Shown in pieces: positions 17,016 to 29,008 of a DNA stretch of 64,000 nt. Within the stretch, counting starts at the first letter, position 1. The number at the start of each line of letters is the position of its first letter. A program made the translations under genes and the position numbers. The notes beneath the pieces are model-generated. The model made no database searches. It saw only the letters and a list, made by a program, of their open reading frames with translations, and was not told the DNA's origin. The DNA is from Deltaproteobacteria bacterium (GTDB lineage: Bacteria; Myxococcota_A; UBA9042; PHBI01). Location of the stretch: positions 1-64,000 of the forward strand of contig WYBB01000115.1 in the NCBI GenBank assembly GCA_011526585.1, read 5' to 3'.

Positions 17016-18392
17016 ATGCCTGCCTCGCTCCTCGTGCCCACGCTCGCGCTCGCGCTCCTGGTCTCGCCCACCCCCGGCGTCCGCGCCGCTCCCCCCGCGC
17101 CGCGCTGGGAGCCGGCCAACACCTGGGCGCTGGTCGCCGGTGTGCTGCATTGGAGCGACCCGGCGCTCGCCCCGTTCGAGGCCAACAACCGCAAGGACCT
17201 CGAGCTCATGAACGTGCTCGCCGAGCGCGGCGTGCCGCCCGCGCAGCGCACCCTGCTCATCGATCGCCACGCCACCGCCGCGCGCGTGCGCGAGGTCCTC
17301 GCCGAGCAGGTCGCCGCCGCCCCGCCCGGCACGACCTTCATCGTCTACTTCGAGGGCCACGGTCTCTTCGACCAGCGCCGCCGCTTCGTGCTCGCGACCT
17401 CCGACACCCACACCGATCACCTCGATCACACCGGCCTCGACCTCGCCGCGCTCTTGCCGATCCTCGCCACGCGCGGCGCCCGCGATCGCGTGCTGCTCTT
17501 CGGCGACGCCTGCTACTCGGGTCACTTCGCCGCGCTCGCCAGCGCGCTCACCTTCCTCGGCGTGCCGGCGCTCTCGCTCACCTCCGCCTCCGAGGAGAGC
17601 GCCTCCAGCGAGAACTGGACCTTCACCCAGGCGCTCATCGACGGCCTGCGCGGGCGCGCCATCGTCGACCGCGACGGCGACGGCGCCATCCTGCTCTCGG
17701 AGATCGCCGCCGAGGCGCGCGACGCCATGCGCCACCGCGAAGGGCAGCCGATCGGCTGGGCGCCGCTGGCGGTCGGCGATCTCGTCATCGCCAACGCCGC
17801 GCCCTGGCCGCCCGACCTCGCCGCGCTCGCCCCGGCGGGCAACCTCTTTTCGCGCGGTGACTGGGTCGTCGCGCGGCGCCTCGACGGCGAGCGCGGGATC
17901 GGCCGCGTGCTCGGCGTCGACCCCGACGGCGAGCGCGGCACGCGCCTGCGCCTCGAGTACTACGACTATGCCGATCGCCTCTTCGGCTGGGCGCGCGAGG
18001 ACCGCGCCGACCCGGTCATGTTCTACGTCTACCCGCCCGGCACGCGCGTGCGCGTCTCCTTCGAGGACTCGGTCTACGCGGCCACGGTCGTGCGCGTCGA
18101 GGACGGCCTGCACCTCGTCTCCTTCGAGGGGCCGGCCCCCGGCGCGCCCGAGCCCCACGACCCCACGCTGCCCGCCGACGAGTTCGTCACCCAGGACCAG
18201 CTCCTCGGCCACCTCGATCCCTCCGAGGAGGCCGTGCAGCGCGTCCTGGTCGAGGCCGGCGGCGCGCTCTACGAGGCGCTCGTCAAGGGCCGCTTCCGCG
18301 GCAAGGTCTGCGTGCGCTACCCTGGCTCGCCGCTGGTCGAGGACGACTGCGTGCCGGAGTCGCGCGTCACGCCCGACACGCGCCGCCCCTGA
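17016..18392 (+). CDS. Secreted caspase-like (C14) protein with Tudor-like tail, copy 1
   Basis: This 458-residue protein has a signal peptide (MPASLLVPTLALALLVSPTP, cleavage near VRA-A), then a caspase/metacaspase fold with catalytic His115 (FEGHG) and Cys166 (GDACYSG). The C-terminal part contains SH3/Tudor-like beta segments (RGDWVVARRLDGER and GTRVRVSFEDSVYAATVV). Both catalytic residues are present, so it could be an active protease with Arg/Lys or Asp specificity, acting outside the cytoplasm. The ATG at 17016 was taken because it opens the signal peptide; frames extending further upstream only translate the hexanucleotide repeats. It is followed after 17 bases by a paralogue. Confidence 0.85.
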   Translation: MPASLLVPTLALALLVSPTPGVRAAPPAPRWEPANTWALVAGVLHWSDPALAPFEANNRKDLELMNVLAERGVPPAQRTLLIDRHATAARVREVLAEQVAAAPPGTTFIVYFEGHGLFDQRRRFVLATSDTHTDHLDHTGLDLAALLPILATRGARDRVLLFGDACYSGHFAALASALTFLGVPALSLTSASEESASSENWTFTQALIDGLRGRAIVDRDGDGAILLSEIAAEARDAMRHREGQPIGWAPLAVGDLVIANAAPWPPDLAALAPAGNLFSRGDWVVARRLDGERGIGRVLGVDPDGERGTRLRLEYYDYADRLFGWAREDRADPVMFYVYPPGTRVRVSFEDSVYAATVVRVEDGLHLVSFEGPAPGAPEPHDPTLPADEFVTQDQLLGHLDPSEEAVQRVLVEAGGALYEALVKGRFRGKVCVRYPGSPLVEDDCVPESRVTPDTRRP

Positions 18393-18409
18393 CCGCCCCC
18401 GGAGGCCCC

Positions 18410-19717
18410 ATGCTCGCGCGCACCCTCGTCCCGCTCCTCGTCCTCGCCGCGTTCACGAGCCACGCGCGCGCCGAGGCGCTCTTCGACGCGAAGTCGACCT
18501 TCGCGGTCGTCACCGGCGTGCTCGAATGGAAGGACCGCGGGCTCTCGCCGTTCTCGAAGGAAAAGCGTAAGGATCAAGAGCTCTTCGATAAGCTCGCCGC
18601 GCTCGGTGTGCCGGCCGCGCAGCGCACGCTGCTGCTCGACGAGGCCGCCAGCGCGAGCGCCATCGAGGCCGCGCTCACGCAAGCCGTCGCGCGCGCCCCG
18701 GCCGGATCCACGCTGCTCTTCTACTACGCCGGCCACGGGCTCAAGGACGACGAGGGCCGCATCGTCTTCGCCAGCTCGGAGATCCGCGTCGGCCAGCTCG
18801 ACCGCACCGGGCTCCACCTCGCCCGACTTCCCAAGCTGCTCTCGGGCTTCAGGGGGCGCCGCGTGATCCTGCTCGCCGACTGCTGCTACTCGGGCGGGCT
18901 CATCGCCGTCGCCGCCGAGCTCTCGCGCCGCGGGCTCCAGGCGCTGGCGCTCACCTCGGCCGAGGCCGCCAACCTCTCGACGAGCAACTGGACCTATACG
19001 CAGACGCTCATCGACGCTCTCGCCGGTCGCGCCCTCCTCGACCGTGACGACAGCGGCACGCTCACGCTCGGCGAGCTCGCCGCCGAGGTCGAAGAAGGCA
19101 TGCGCTATCGCGAGGCCCAGCGCTCGGGCTTCGCCGCGCACGACCTGCCCGAGACGCTCACCGTCGCGCGCGCGATCCCCGAGAAGGAGCGCCTCGACCC
19201 CGGCCACGGCGACTACGAGCGCCGCGACTGGGTCACGGTGTCGCACGACGGCAAGCCCAGGGTCGCGCGCATCATCGGCGGCTCCGACCCCCGCCACAAG
19301 GCCGCGCCGCGCCTCTTCATCGAGCTCTTCGACTACGCGACCCGCACCCAGACGTGGATCGACCGCGCCCAGGCGGAGCCGCTCACGCTCCGCACCTGGC
19401 CGGTCGGCAGCCTGCTGCGCGTGCGCTGGGGGCCGAATGTGTACGACGCCAAGGTCCTGCGCGTCGACGATGGCTTCATGTACATCACCTACCCCGGCTG
19501 GGACGCGCGCTGGGACGAGTGGATCACCGCCGCGCGCGTCGTCGCAGAGGGCGGCGAGCCCGCCGCCGAGCGGGTCAAGGTCGAGTGGAACGGCCGCTGG
19601 TACGACGCCACCGTCAAGGGCAAGGACGGCAACAAGTGGTGCATCTCCTACGTCGGCTACGGCCCGGAATGGGACGAGTGCGTCGGGCGCAAGCGCATCC
19701 GCTTCGGTTCGGATTGA
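18410..19717 (+). CDS. Secreted caspase-like (C14) protein with chromo-barrel-like repeats, copy 2
   Basis: A 435-residue paralogue of the upstream gene: signal peptide (MLARTLVPLLVLAAFTSHARA), caspase fold with His109 (YAGHG) and Cys159 (DCCYSG), then three beta-barrel segments. The last two (about 332-377 and 387-432) carry the pattern RVxWxxxxYDAxV...YxGWDxRWDEW, which resembles eukaryotic MSL3/MOF chromo-barrel and Tudor-knot domains that bind methylated lysine or nucleic acid. In an exported protein they more likely bind a peptide or wall ligand. Sequence identity to the upstream copy is clear in the protease core. The pair is probably one operon. Confidence 0.87.
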   Translation: MLARTLVPLLVLAAFTSHARAEALFDAKSTFAVVTGVLEWKDRGLSPFSKEKRKDQELFDKLAALGVPAAQRTLLLDEAASASAIEAALTQAVARAPAGSTLLFYYAGHGLKDDEGRIVFASSEIRVGQLDRTGLHLARLPKLLSGFRGRRVILLADCCYSGGLIAVAAELSRRGLQALALTSAEAANLSTSNWTYTQTLIDALAGRALLDRDDSGTLTLGELAAEVEEGMRYREAQRSGFAAHDLPETLTVARAIPEKERLDPGHGDYERRDWVTVSHDGKPRVARIIGGSDPRHKAAPRLFIELFDYATRTQTWIDRAQAEPLTLRTWPVGSLLRVRWGPNVYDAKVLRVDDGFMYITYPGWDARWDEWITAARVVAEGGEPAAERVKVEWNGRWYDATVKGKDGNKWCISYVGYGPEWDECVGRKRIRFGSD

Positions 19718-19777
19718 CCACCGGTACGCTTCTGATAGGACTCGTGCCTTCGCAGGCCGTCGCCTGAGGGAGTGGTC

Positions 19778-21859
19778 ATGCCGGACATGCCTTCGTCGCT
19801 CGTCGAGCAGCGCTTCAAGTGGTTGCCCCCGATGGGGTCGTGGAAGTTCCACCTCATGCTCGGGGCGATCGCCATCCTGATCCTCGGGCCGCTCGGGGGC
19901 GTGACCGCGACCTACATGAACTTCTCGCTCGGCTTCTTCGTCGGCGGGCAGGTGCTGGCGGGGATTCTCGGCTCGGCCGTGACCTACGGCTACGGGGCCG
20001 AGGGCAAGCACGGCGCCAACTACATGCAGACCCTGGCGGCGTCGGTCGCCTCGATGGCCGGCATGGGCGTGCTCATCCAGGCGATGCACTGGCTCGGCTT
20101 CGAGGTCCCCGAGGCCTGGAAGCTGATCCTCTACTACCTGTGCATCGGCATGTTCGGCGTCGGCGTCGGCATGCTCTACACGCCGCTGCTCGTCGACAAG
20201 ATGCGCCTGACCTACCCGTCGGGCCTGGCGGTCGCCAACATCCTGCGCGCGCTCACCGACAAGAACCTGCTCAAGCGCAGCATCGGCAAGCTCGCATCCG
20301 GCGCCGGCATCGGCTTCGTCGGCGGCGTCGCCAGCTCCGAGCTCGAGGCGCCGAAGAACGCCGGCGTCTCGATGGTCACCTTCGGCGCCGGCATGATCGT
20401 CGGCGTGCGCATCGCCTTCCCGGCGATCATCGTCGGCATGATCGGCGACCAGATGGTGCCGACCCTGGTCGAGTCCGGCTGGATCTCCGACGGCGATCCC
20501 TTCCGCAAGATCGGCTTCATCATCGCGCTCGGCACCATCCTCGGCGCCGCCATCGTCGACATCTCGCTGGTCTTCGGCGAGTTCTTCAAGAAGCTCCGCC
20601 AGAAGCAGGCCGAGGCCGCCCCGCAGGAGGACTGGAAGCGCGTGCACATGGGGCGCCTCGTCGCGTGGGTGCTCTTCTGGGGCGCGGGCGTCTTCTTCGT
20701 CGCGACCGAGGTCTTCCACCAGGAGGCGCTCTTCGTGCTCCTCGCGATCGGCCTCGTCTTCGTCTTCATGCTGATCAACGGGATCTCGCTCGGGATCTCC
20801 GACTCGAACCCGATATCGTCGGCCTTCGTCTTGACGGTCTTCCTGCTCGCCGCCTTCGGCCTCGTCAGCGCCACGGCCGGCCTCGTCTGCGCGTCGATCC
20901 TGCTCATCTCGGTCTCGATCGGCGGCGACATGCAGCAGGACCGCTCGACCGGCTGGCGCCTGTCGACCAACCGCGTGCTGCAGTTCCGCTACCAGGTGAT
21001 CGGCGTGACGATGGGCGCGGTGCTCTCGATCGGCATGGCGTCCCTCTTCATGAGCAGCGACCCGATCCTGCTCGTCGACCAGACCAACAAGCAGGCCTAC
21101 CTCGAGTCCCTGCCCGAGAGCGAGCGCGCCGCCGCCGAGACCGACATGAAGCGCTGGCAGTCGGCGATGACCTACAAGTTCGCGGGCGCGCTCGACGACT
21201 TCATCGGCCGGCCCGAGCCCGAGACCGTCGGCGACGCGATGACCCAGCAGCAGCAGAACCTCTACGATCGCGCCGTCAAGAACGCGCAGGCGGTCAACGC
21301 GCCGATCGCGCCGTCGCTGCCGCTGCTCCTGCCGCTGCAGCGCGAGCTCTCGTCGCTGGTGCCGCCGGAGATCGCCTCGGAGTCCGCCAGCCAGGCGGCG
21401 AAGAAGGCCTATGCCCGCGACCTCGCCGACAAGAAGCGCGAGCGCAAGAAGTCCGTCTCGAGCGAGGCCTTGATCCTCGGCATCAGCATCGGCCTCGTCA
21501 TCGAGCTCCTGCGCAAGATCATCAAGCGCAACAAGCGCTACCAGCGCTACAAGGAGAGCGGCACGCGCGGCTTCGCCACCGACTTCGCGCTCGACGTCTT
21601 CGTCCTGCCCTCGCCGTACGCGGCCTCCTTCGGCGGCTTCGTCGACTTCATGACCTGCTTGTGGTTCGGCCTCGGCGGCCTCTTCGCGTCGTACTCGGAC
21701 ACGATGCGCAAGGACGCTCAGAAGAGCAACGGCGACGGCAACGGCGACGCGGCCGTGCCCGAGGACATGAGCACGAACTCGCTGGTCGGCGGCGGCATCA
21801 TCGCCGGCGACTCGCTGGCGGCGCTCACGATCGGCGCCGGCAAGCTGATCGGCGGCTGA
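19778..21859 (+). CDS. OPT-family oligopeptide transporter
   Basis: A 693-residue integral membrane protein with about 14 hydrophobic helices and the family hallmarks TYPSGLAVANILRAL and SIGGDMQQD. A soluble helical insert of about 120 residues sits between helices near positions 415-540. OPT proteins use proton coupling to import oligopeptides or metal-chelates across the inner membrane. The ATG at 19778 has GAGGGAG six bases upstream and is preferred over a GTG at 19772. It converges exactly on the M16 peptidase gene: the two stop codons abut as TGATCA. Pairing with a peptidase is suggestive of peptide use, but the genes are not co-transcribed. Confidence 0.9.
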   Translation: MPDMPSSLVEQRFKWLPPMGSWKFHLMLGAIAILILGPLGGVTATYMNFSLGFFVGGQVLAGILGSAVTYGYGAEGKHGANYMQTLAASVASMAGMGVLIQAMHWLGFEVPEAWKLILYYLCIGMFGVGVGMLYTPLLVDKMRLTYPSGLAVANILRALTDKNLLKRSIGKLASGAGIGFVGGVASSELEAPKNAGVSMVTFGAGMIVGVRIAFPAIIVGMIGDQMVPTLVESGWISDGDPFRKIGFIIALGTILGAAIVDISLVFGEFFKKLRQKQAEAAPQEDWKRVHMGRLVAWVLFWGAGVFFVATEVFHQEALFVLLAIGLVFVFMLINGISLGISDSNPISSAFVLTVFLLAAFGLVSATAGLVCASILLISVSIGGDMQQDRSTGWRLSTNRVLQFRYQVIGVTMGAVLSIGMASLFMSSDPILLVDQTNKQAYLESLPESERAAAETDMKRWQSAMTYKFAGALDDFIGRPEPETVGDAMTQQQQNLYDRAVKNAQAVNAPIAPSLPLLLPLQRELSSLVPPEIASESASQAAKKAYARDLADKKRERKKSVSSEALILGISIGLVIELLRKIIKRNKRYQRYKESGTRGFATDFALDVFVLPSPYAASFGGFVDFMTCLWFGLGGLFASYSDTMRKDAQKSNGDGNGDAAVPEDMSTNSLVGGGIIAGDSLAALTIGAGKLIGG

Positions 21860-24616
<2,757 letters not shown>

Positions 24617-24741
24617 CCTCCTCGACGTGAGGCCATGGGGGCGCGCGGGGATCGATCGGATAGCAGAGGCTGGACGCCACGTCACCGGTTGACTCCAAAG
24701 CGCGACGTAGGCATGCGTTCCCGCGCTGCGCGTGGAGGGGT

Positions 24742-26727
24742 ATGAGCTTCGATGCGATGAAGGTGCTGGGCTTGATGGTAGCGATCGGCGGCGCGCTCGC
24801 CTGCGACGACGAGCCGGCGTCACGTTCCGAGCTCGAGGTGGGCGAGGTCGACGGCGAGGTCGACGGTGAGCTCGACGGCGGCGAGCACGACGCCACCGAG
24901 CCCGCGGAAGCCGTGGTCGAGGTCGACGAGGACGCCGATGGAGGCCCGCAAGAGGTCGAGGCCGACGTGCCGGATGACGGCGCGGTCGACGCGGACGGCG
25001 GCGCCGAGGTCGACGCCGGTGAGGTCGACGCCGACGACGGCGAGGTCGAACCGGAGCCGCGCGCCTGCGACGACTTCGAGGCCTGCGACGAGTGGCCGGA
25101 CGAGGCGGGGATCTGCCCCGGCACCTGCCGCTCGACCGACGACACCCTGCGCTGTGCCGGGGCGGTCGAGCACGGTGTGTGTCACGCGCTGCCCTCGCGC
25201 GTGATCCCGACCGAGGCGGTCGACTTCGGCGCTTTCACCGTGACACCGGTGAGCTGGCCGCAAGACACGCGCGTCGGCGAGACGCACGACCTGGTGATCC
25301 GCGTGGACAACGACGGCGAAGAGGCGCTTACGATCCCGTTTCGCTGGAAGACGCCGGATGTCTTCTCGTTCAGCGAGGTCTCGTGGGAGGGGCTCGAGGT
25401 GATCTCGCTCGAGACCGGGCAGAGCGTCCTCCTGACGGCGAAGGTCACGGCCGAAAAGGCCAACGTCTTCTCGGTCGGCGGCGACATCATCGCGACCTTC
25501 ATCTTCGACGAGCAGGCCTTCGAGCCGCGCGCCGTCGTGCGCTTCGCCGAGACCGAGCCGATCGCCTGCGGCGCCGACTACTTCCCCGAGAGCTGGTGTG
25601 GCGGCGAGGGCTGCCACGAGTCGCGCACGTACTACGTCTCGGCGCGCTGCTGCGACGAGGTCTTCTTCCCGGGCGCGCTCTGTTGCGACGATAGCGACTG
25701 TCTGGGCGGCGGCGCGTGCGTCGACGGCAAGTGTGTCTTCGGCGTGCCCGCGCTCGCCTCGGCCGACGCTGCGCCGATCGGCCACCAGATCGTGCGCCTG
25801 GTGCTCGTCGATTCGCACCCGCACTTCACCGATCCGTGCGCCGACCAATACGAAGAGGCCAAGCACGAGATCGACTTCGCCACCGTCGAGAGCTGGTACG
25901 ACGATCTGGCGCGGCGACGCCTTGGGCGCGACGCGCTCGACTTCAAGTGGGTCGTCACCGGCGGCGTCGCGACCAGCGACTTCCTGACCGGCCCCAACTG
26001 GTGGTCGGACTATTCGCGCGAGCTCGACGCCTGGCTCGAGGCGCGAGGGTGTGCGCTCTTCGACGGCGCCTACGACAAGGTGATCGTCGCGAGCTCGACC
26101 GTCGAGCTGATGGGCTATGGCGGCGTCTACCAGGGCGACGGCCAGATCGCGGTCTTCTCCCCGTACAACGCCTACCTCCTGGCGCACGAGCTGGCGCACG
26201 CCTTCGGCGCGACCGATCTGTACCTCGATCTCGGCGGCACGCTACTCTATCCGGCCGATCTCATGGGCAACCAGCTCAGCGGCCCGCCGCACCCCGGCGA
26301 CAAGGTGGCGTGGGGCGAGATGGGTTTCGCCGACATCGATCGCAACGGCGTCATCGACGTCGTCGAGCTCGCCGCCTTCCCCGATTCGCTGGCGGTCGCC
26401 GACGCGCGCGCGGTGATCACCGACAAGGGCACGATCGAGATCGGCTGGGAGTTCCGAGCCGTCGAAGGCGGGGTCGACAAGCAGGTGATCGTGCCGCGCT
26501 TCGGCGTGAAGGTGCCCGTCGCCGAGGCGAGCTTCGAGATGACCTACGCGGGCCGGCGCAAGGTCGTCGTCTTCGACGACACGCAGCTCGACCTCGAAGC
26601 GATCGAGCGCGCCGGGGTGATCGAGGTCACGATCACCGCGAGCCACCGCTTCACCGATCGCGACTGGGCGCGGCGTGCGCTCGACCTGAGCGAGACCTTG
26701 CAGGTGCCGGTCAGCGTCGCGCGGTGA
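24742..26727 (+). CDS. Lipoprotein with Cys-rich region and zinc-protease motif
   Basis: The 661-residue product has a lipobox-type signal (GGALAC), an Asp/Glu/Val-rich linker (about 25-105), a Cys-rich knot, a beta-sandwich (about 155-270), a second Cys cluster (about 275-335) and a protease-like domain containing HELAHAFGATD at 482-492. HExxHxxGxxD is a zinc-binding motif with Asp as third ligand, as seen in some metzincin-like and M6-type families. It also has an EF-hand-like DIDRNGVID (about 533). An exported, lipid-anchored metalloprotease is the best reading; substrate unknown. Convergent with the Lon-like gene. Confidence 0.78.
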   Translation: MSFDAMKVLGLMVAIGGALACDDEPASRSELEVGEVDGEVDGELDGGEHDATEPAEAVVEVDEDADGGPQEVEADVPDDGAVDADGGAEVDAGEVDADDGEVEPEPRACDDFEACDEWPDEAGICPGTCRSTDDTLRCAGAVEHGVCHALPSRVIPTEAVDFGAFTVTPVSWPQDTRVGETHDLVIRVDNDGEEALTIPFRWKTPDVFSFSEVSWEGLEVISLETGQSVLLTAKVTAEKANVFSVGGDIIATFIFDEQAFEPRAVVRFAETEPIACGADYFPESWCGGEGCHESRTYYVSARCCDEVFFPGALCCDDSDCLGGGACVDGKCVFGVPALASADAAPIGHQIVRLVLVDSHPHFTDPCADQYEEAKHEIDFATVESWYDDLARRRLGRDALDFKWVVTGGVATSDFLTGPNWWSDYSRELDAWLEARGCALFDGAYDKVIVASSTVELMGYGGVYQGDGQIAVFSPYNAYLLAHELAHAFGATDLYLDLGGTLLYPADLMGNQLSGPPHPGDKVAWGEMGFADIDRNGVIDVVELAAFPDSLAVADARAVITDKGTIEIGWEFRAVEGGVDKQVIVPRFGVKVPVAEASFEMTYAGRRKVVVFDDTQLDLEAIERAGVIEVTITASHRFTDRDWARRALDLSETLQVPVSVAR

Positions 26728-26765
26728 GAGGACGTCGGCGACGAGGGGAAGGCAGCTGAGGAACC

Positions 26766-26815
26766 CAGGAAGCGAGGAAGGCAGGAGCCCTGCTTCCTGC
26801 TCTCCTCGCTTCCTG
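26766..26815. terminator. Probable bidirectional terminator
   Basis: CAGGAAGCGAGGA (26766-26778) and TCCTCGCTTCCTG (26803-26815) form a perfect 13-bp stem with a smaller GCAGG/CCTGC stem inside the loop. It lies in the gap between two convergent genes, and a short T-run (TTTT) follows on the plus strand. Confidence 0.65.
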
Positions 26816-26870
26816 CATTCCTGATTTTCGTCCCTGCAAGCCGGGCGCAGGACATGGCCGCGCGGCGTCG

Positions 26871-29000
26871 TCAGGAACGGGCGAGCGTCACGACCATGCG
26901 CGACCAGAACGCCGAGAGCCAGTACTCGTTGAGCGCCTCGAGCTTGTCGTCGTCGCTGCCTTCGCGCATCGCCGTCGCGTTCTCGAAGCTCATGCGCGCG
27001 GTCGCCGGGATGAAGCCGAGCAGCTTCTTGGCCTCGCCGGCGGCGGCGAGCGCGGCGCGCTTGGCGAGGTCGAGCTGCGAGGAGAGCGCGCGGCGCTGGG
27101 TGAGCACGGCGGTCCCGTCCTGCTGCTGCTCGTAGCCGAGCGAGTAGTACTTGTTGATGAGGCCGGCGCTCTGGATGAAGGCGACGACACCGGCGCTCAG
27201 GCGGATCATCGCGGTCTCCGGCTTCTCGCCGCCGGTGATGTGCTCGGCGTGGCCGGCGACCCCCGCCAGCAGCGGCGCGAGCAGGTAGTTGCCGTCCTGC
27301 TGCTGGAAGTGGCCCTGCACCTGCTCGACCGAGGCGCCGACCGACTTGGCGGTCGCCTGGATGATCGTCGACTCGAAGTAGGCGATGCCGGCCGAGGCGG
27401 CCGAGCCGTAGGCCTTGGCGAGCTTCATCAGCTTGGTCGGGTCGAGCTCGAGGCTGGCGCCCTCCTCGGGGGCGAAGTCCATCGACTCGCGGCCGGCCTG
27501 CAGGATCGCGTCGGCGGCGGCGAAGTAGCCGACCGGCTTGAGCAGATCGGCGACCATCATGTTGATCGCGTCTTCGCTGGCGGGGATCTTGTTGGCGCGA
27601 ATGAGACCGAGGATCTCGTGCGCGCGGTTGTAGTGGTACTTGCCGAGGTCCATGAAGGTGCGCGTGAGGTTGAAGAAGGCGAAGGCGGAGACGCTGTTGA
27701 CCGTGCCGCCGAGCGTCTTCTTGCGCACGTTGACTCCGAGCTCCATCTCGAGCGCCTTGGTCTTGCCCTCGACCGCGGCGAGCGCCTGGATGCGCTCTTC
27801 GACCTTGGCGAAGTCGCCGCGCTGCATCGCTTCGAGAACGTCGACCGTTTCCATGCACATGCGGAAGAGCATCGCCACCAGCAGCGTGCGGTTGTAGGCC
27901 GCGACCTCGAGGCCGCTCTTCTCGAAGTTGCGCGCTTCGTTGAGGTACTTGTTGAGCTGGGCGAAGATCGGCAGCGCGTAGCCCTTGACCTCGGGGCTCA
28001 TCTTCTGGATGCGCTGGTCGAGGCCGGGCAGGCGCCCGTCGAGGTCGGCCTGCCAGGTCAGGAGCTTGGCCTTGACCCGCTGGCGCAGGTCGGGGTCGAG
28101 GCCCATGTCGGACTCGGACGCGAGCGTGAGCGCCGGCAGCTCCTTGCCGGTCAGGAACTGGTAGGCCTCGCGGATGTCGTCGATCTCCTGGACCTCCATG
28201 CCCAGATCGCGGCCGAAGGCCTCGAGGTCGACCATCTGCCCGGTCTTGGCGTTCATCGTGTTGCGCGTGCCGATCGGGTAGCCGAAGCGCGTCTTGCCCT
28301 TGGCCTTGGCCCCCTCCATCTTCTGCGGCAGGCCGCCGACGGGGCCCGCCGAGCCGTCGGGGTTGACGGTGCCCGACATCGTCGTATCGGCGCGCACCGG
28401 GGTGTCGGTCAGGATGGCGAGCATGGCCGCGGTGATCAGCATGCCGGCGGACGGGCCGTCGATGTGCCCGCCGGTGCGCACGAGGAACTCGTGATCGGTC
28501 AGCAGGTAGCCGGCGCTCTCCGAGGCGATGAGCGCCGCCATCCACGACGACGAGCGCCACATCTCGCCGGCGCCGCCGGCGTACTCCTCGATGACGCCGA
28601 CCGAGGCCTCGGCCTTGCTGTTCGGCTCGATGCGCACCGTCACCGGCGAGGTGCCGCCCTCGGAGGTCGCGCCCTCGCCGCGGAACCAGACGCAGTCGAC
28701 GACGACCTCGCGCCGCTGGGAGATGCGGGCGCGCGCGGCGAGCGCGGTGACGCCGGCGGCGAGATCGGGGCGCGCCACGGCGTCGGCTCCGGCCTTCGGG
28801 TCCGGCGCGGCTTGCTTGGCGTCGGCCTCGCCGGGCTCGGCGGGCGTCGTCGGCGGGGAGACGACGGGCTGCGCGGGCGTGGTGGCCTGGGCGTCGGCCT
28901 GACCGCCGACCAGCGCCGGATCGACCTTGCCGCAAGCGGACAGCGGCAGCGTGAGCGCGAGCGCGAGGGAGAGCACGAGGGACTTCGAACGCAACTTCAT
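26871..29000 (-). CDS. Exported stand-alone Lon-type protease (lipoprotein)
   Basis: This 709-residue lipoprotein (signal peptide with lipobox LSAC, Cys23) has a Lon/S16 proteolytic domain at about 85-275. The catalytic dyad is visible: Ser184 in DGPSAG and Lys227 in GGLPQKMEG, 43 residues apart, the same spacing as the Ser and Lys of E. coli Lon. There is no Walker A or AAA module, so it lacks the unfolding motor. The remaining 400 residues are helical with no recognised domain. The gene follows a PEGA lipoprotein with an 8-base gap, so they are probably co-transcribed. An envelope quality-control or processing role is an inference. Confidence 0.85.
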   Translation of the reverse strand: MKLRSKSLVLSLALALTLPLSACGKVDPALVGGQADAQATTPAQPVVSPPTTPAEPGEADAKQAAPDPKAGADAVARPDLAAGVTALAARARISQRREVVVDCVWFRGEGATSEGGTSPVTVRIEPNSKAEASVGVIEEYAGGAGEMWRSSSWMAALIASESAGYLLTDHEFLVRTGGHIDGPSAGMLITAAMLAILTDTPVRADTTMSGTVNPDGSAGPVGGLPQKMEGAKAKGKTRFGYPIGTRNTMNAKTGQMVDLEAFGRDLGMEVQEIDDIREAYQFLTGKELPALTLASESDMGLDPDLRQRVKAKLLTWQADLDGRLPGLDQRIQKMSPEVKGYALPIFAQLNKYLNEARNFEKSGLEVAAYNRTLLVAMLFRMCMETVDVLEAMQRGDFAKVEERIQALAAVEGKTKALEMELGVNVRKKTLGGTVNSVSAFAFFNLTRTFMDLGKYHYNRAHEILGLIRANKIPASEDAINMMVADLLKPVGYFAAADAILQAGRESMDFAPEEGASLELDPTKLMKLAKAYGSAASAGIAYFESTIIQATAKSVGASVEQVQGHFQQQDGNYLLAPLLAGVAGHAEHITGGEKPETAMIRLSAGVVAFIQSAGLINKYYSLGYEQQQDGTAVLTQRRALSSQLDLAKRAALAAAGEAKKLLGFIPATARMSFENATAMREGSDDDKLEALNEYWLSAFWSRMVVTLARS

Positions 29001-29008
29001 GGCAACTC

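Noticed and set aside
15507..18212. A 901-codon minus-strand frame running from the oxidoreductase through the repeats and caspase gene
   Set aside because: Only the part from 16769 matches a protein family; the rest is antisense to the caspase gene and low-complexity.
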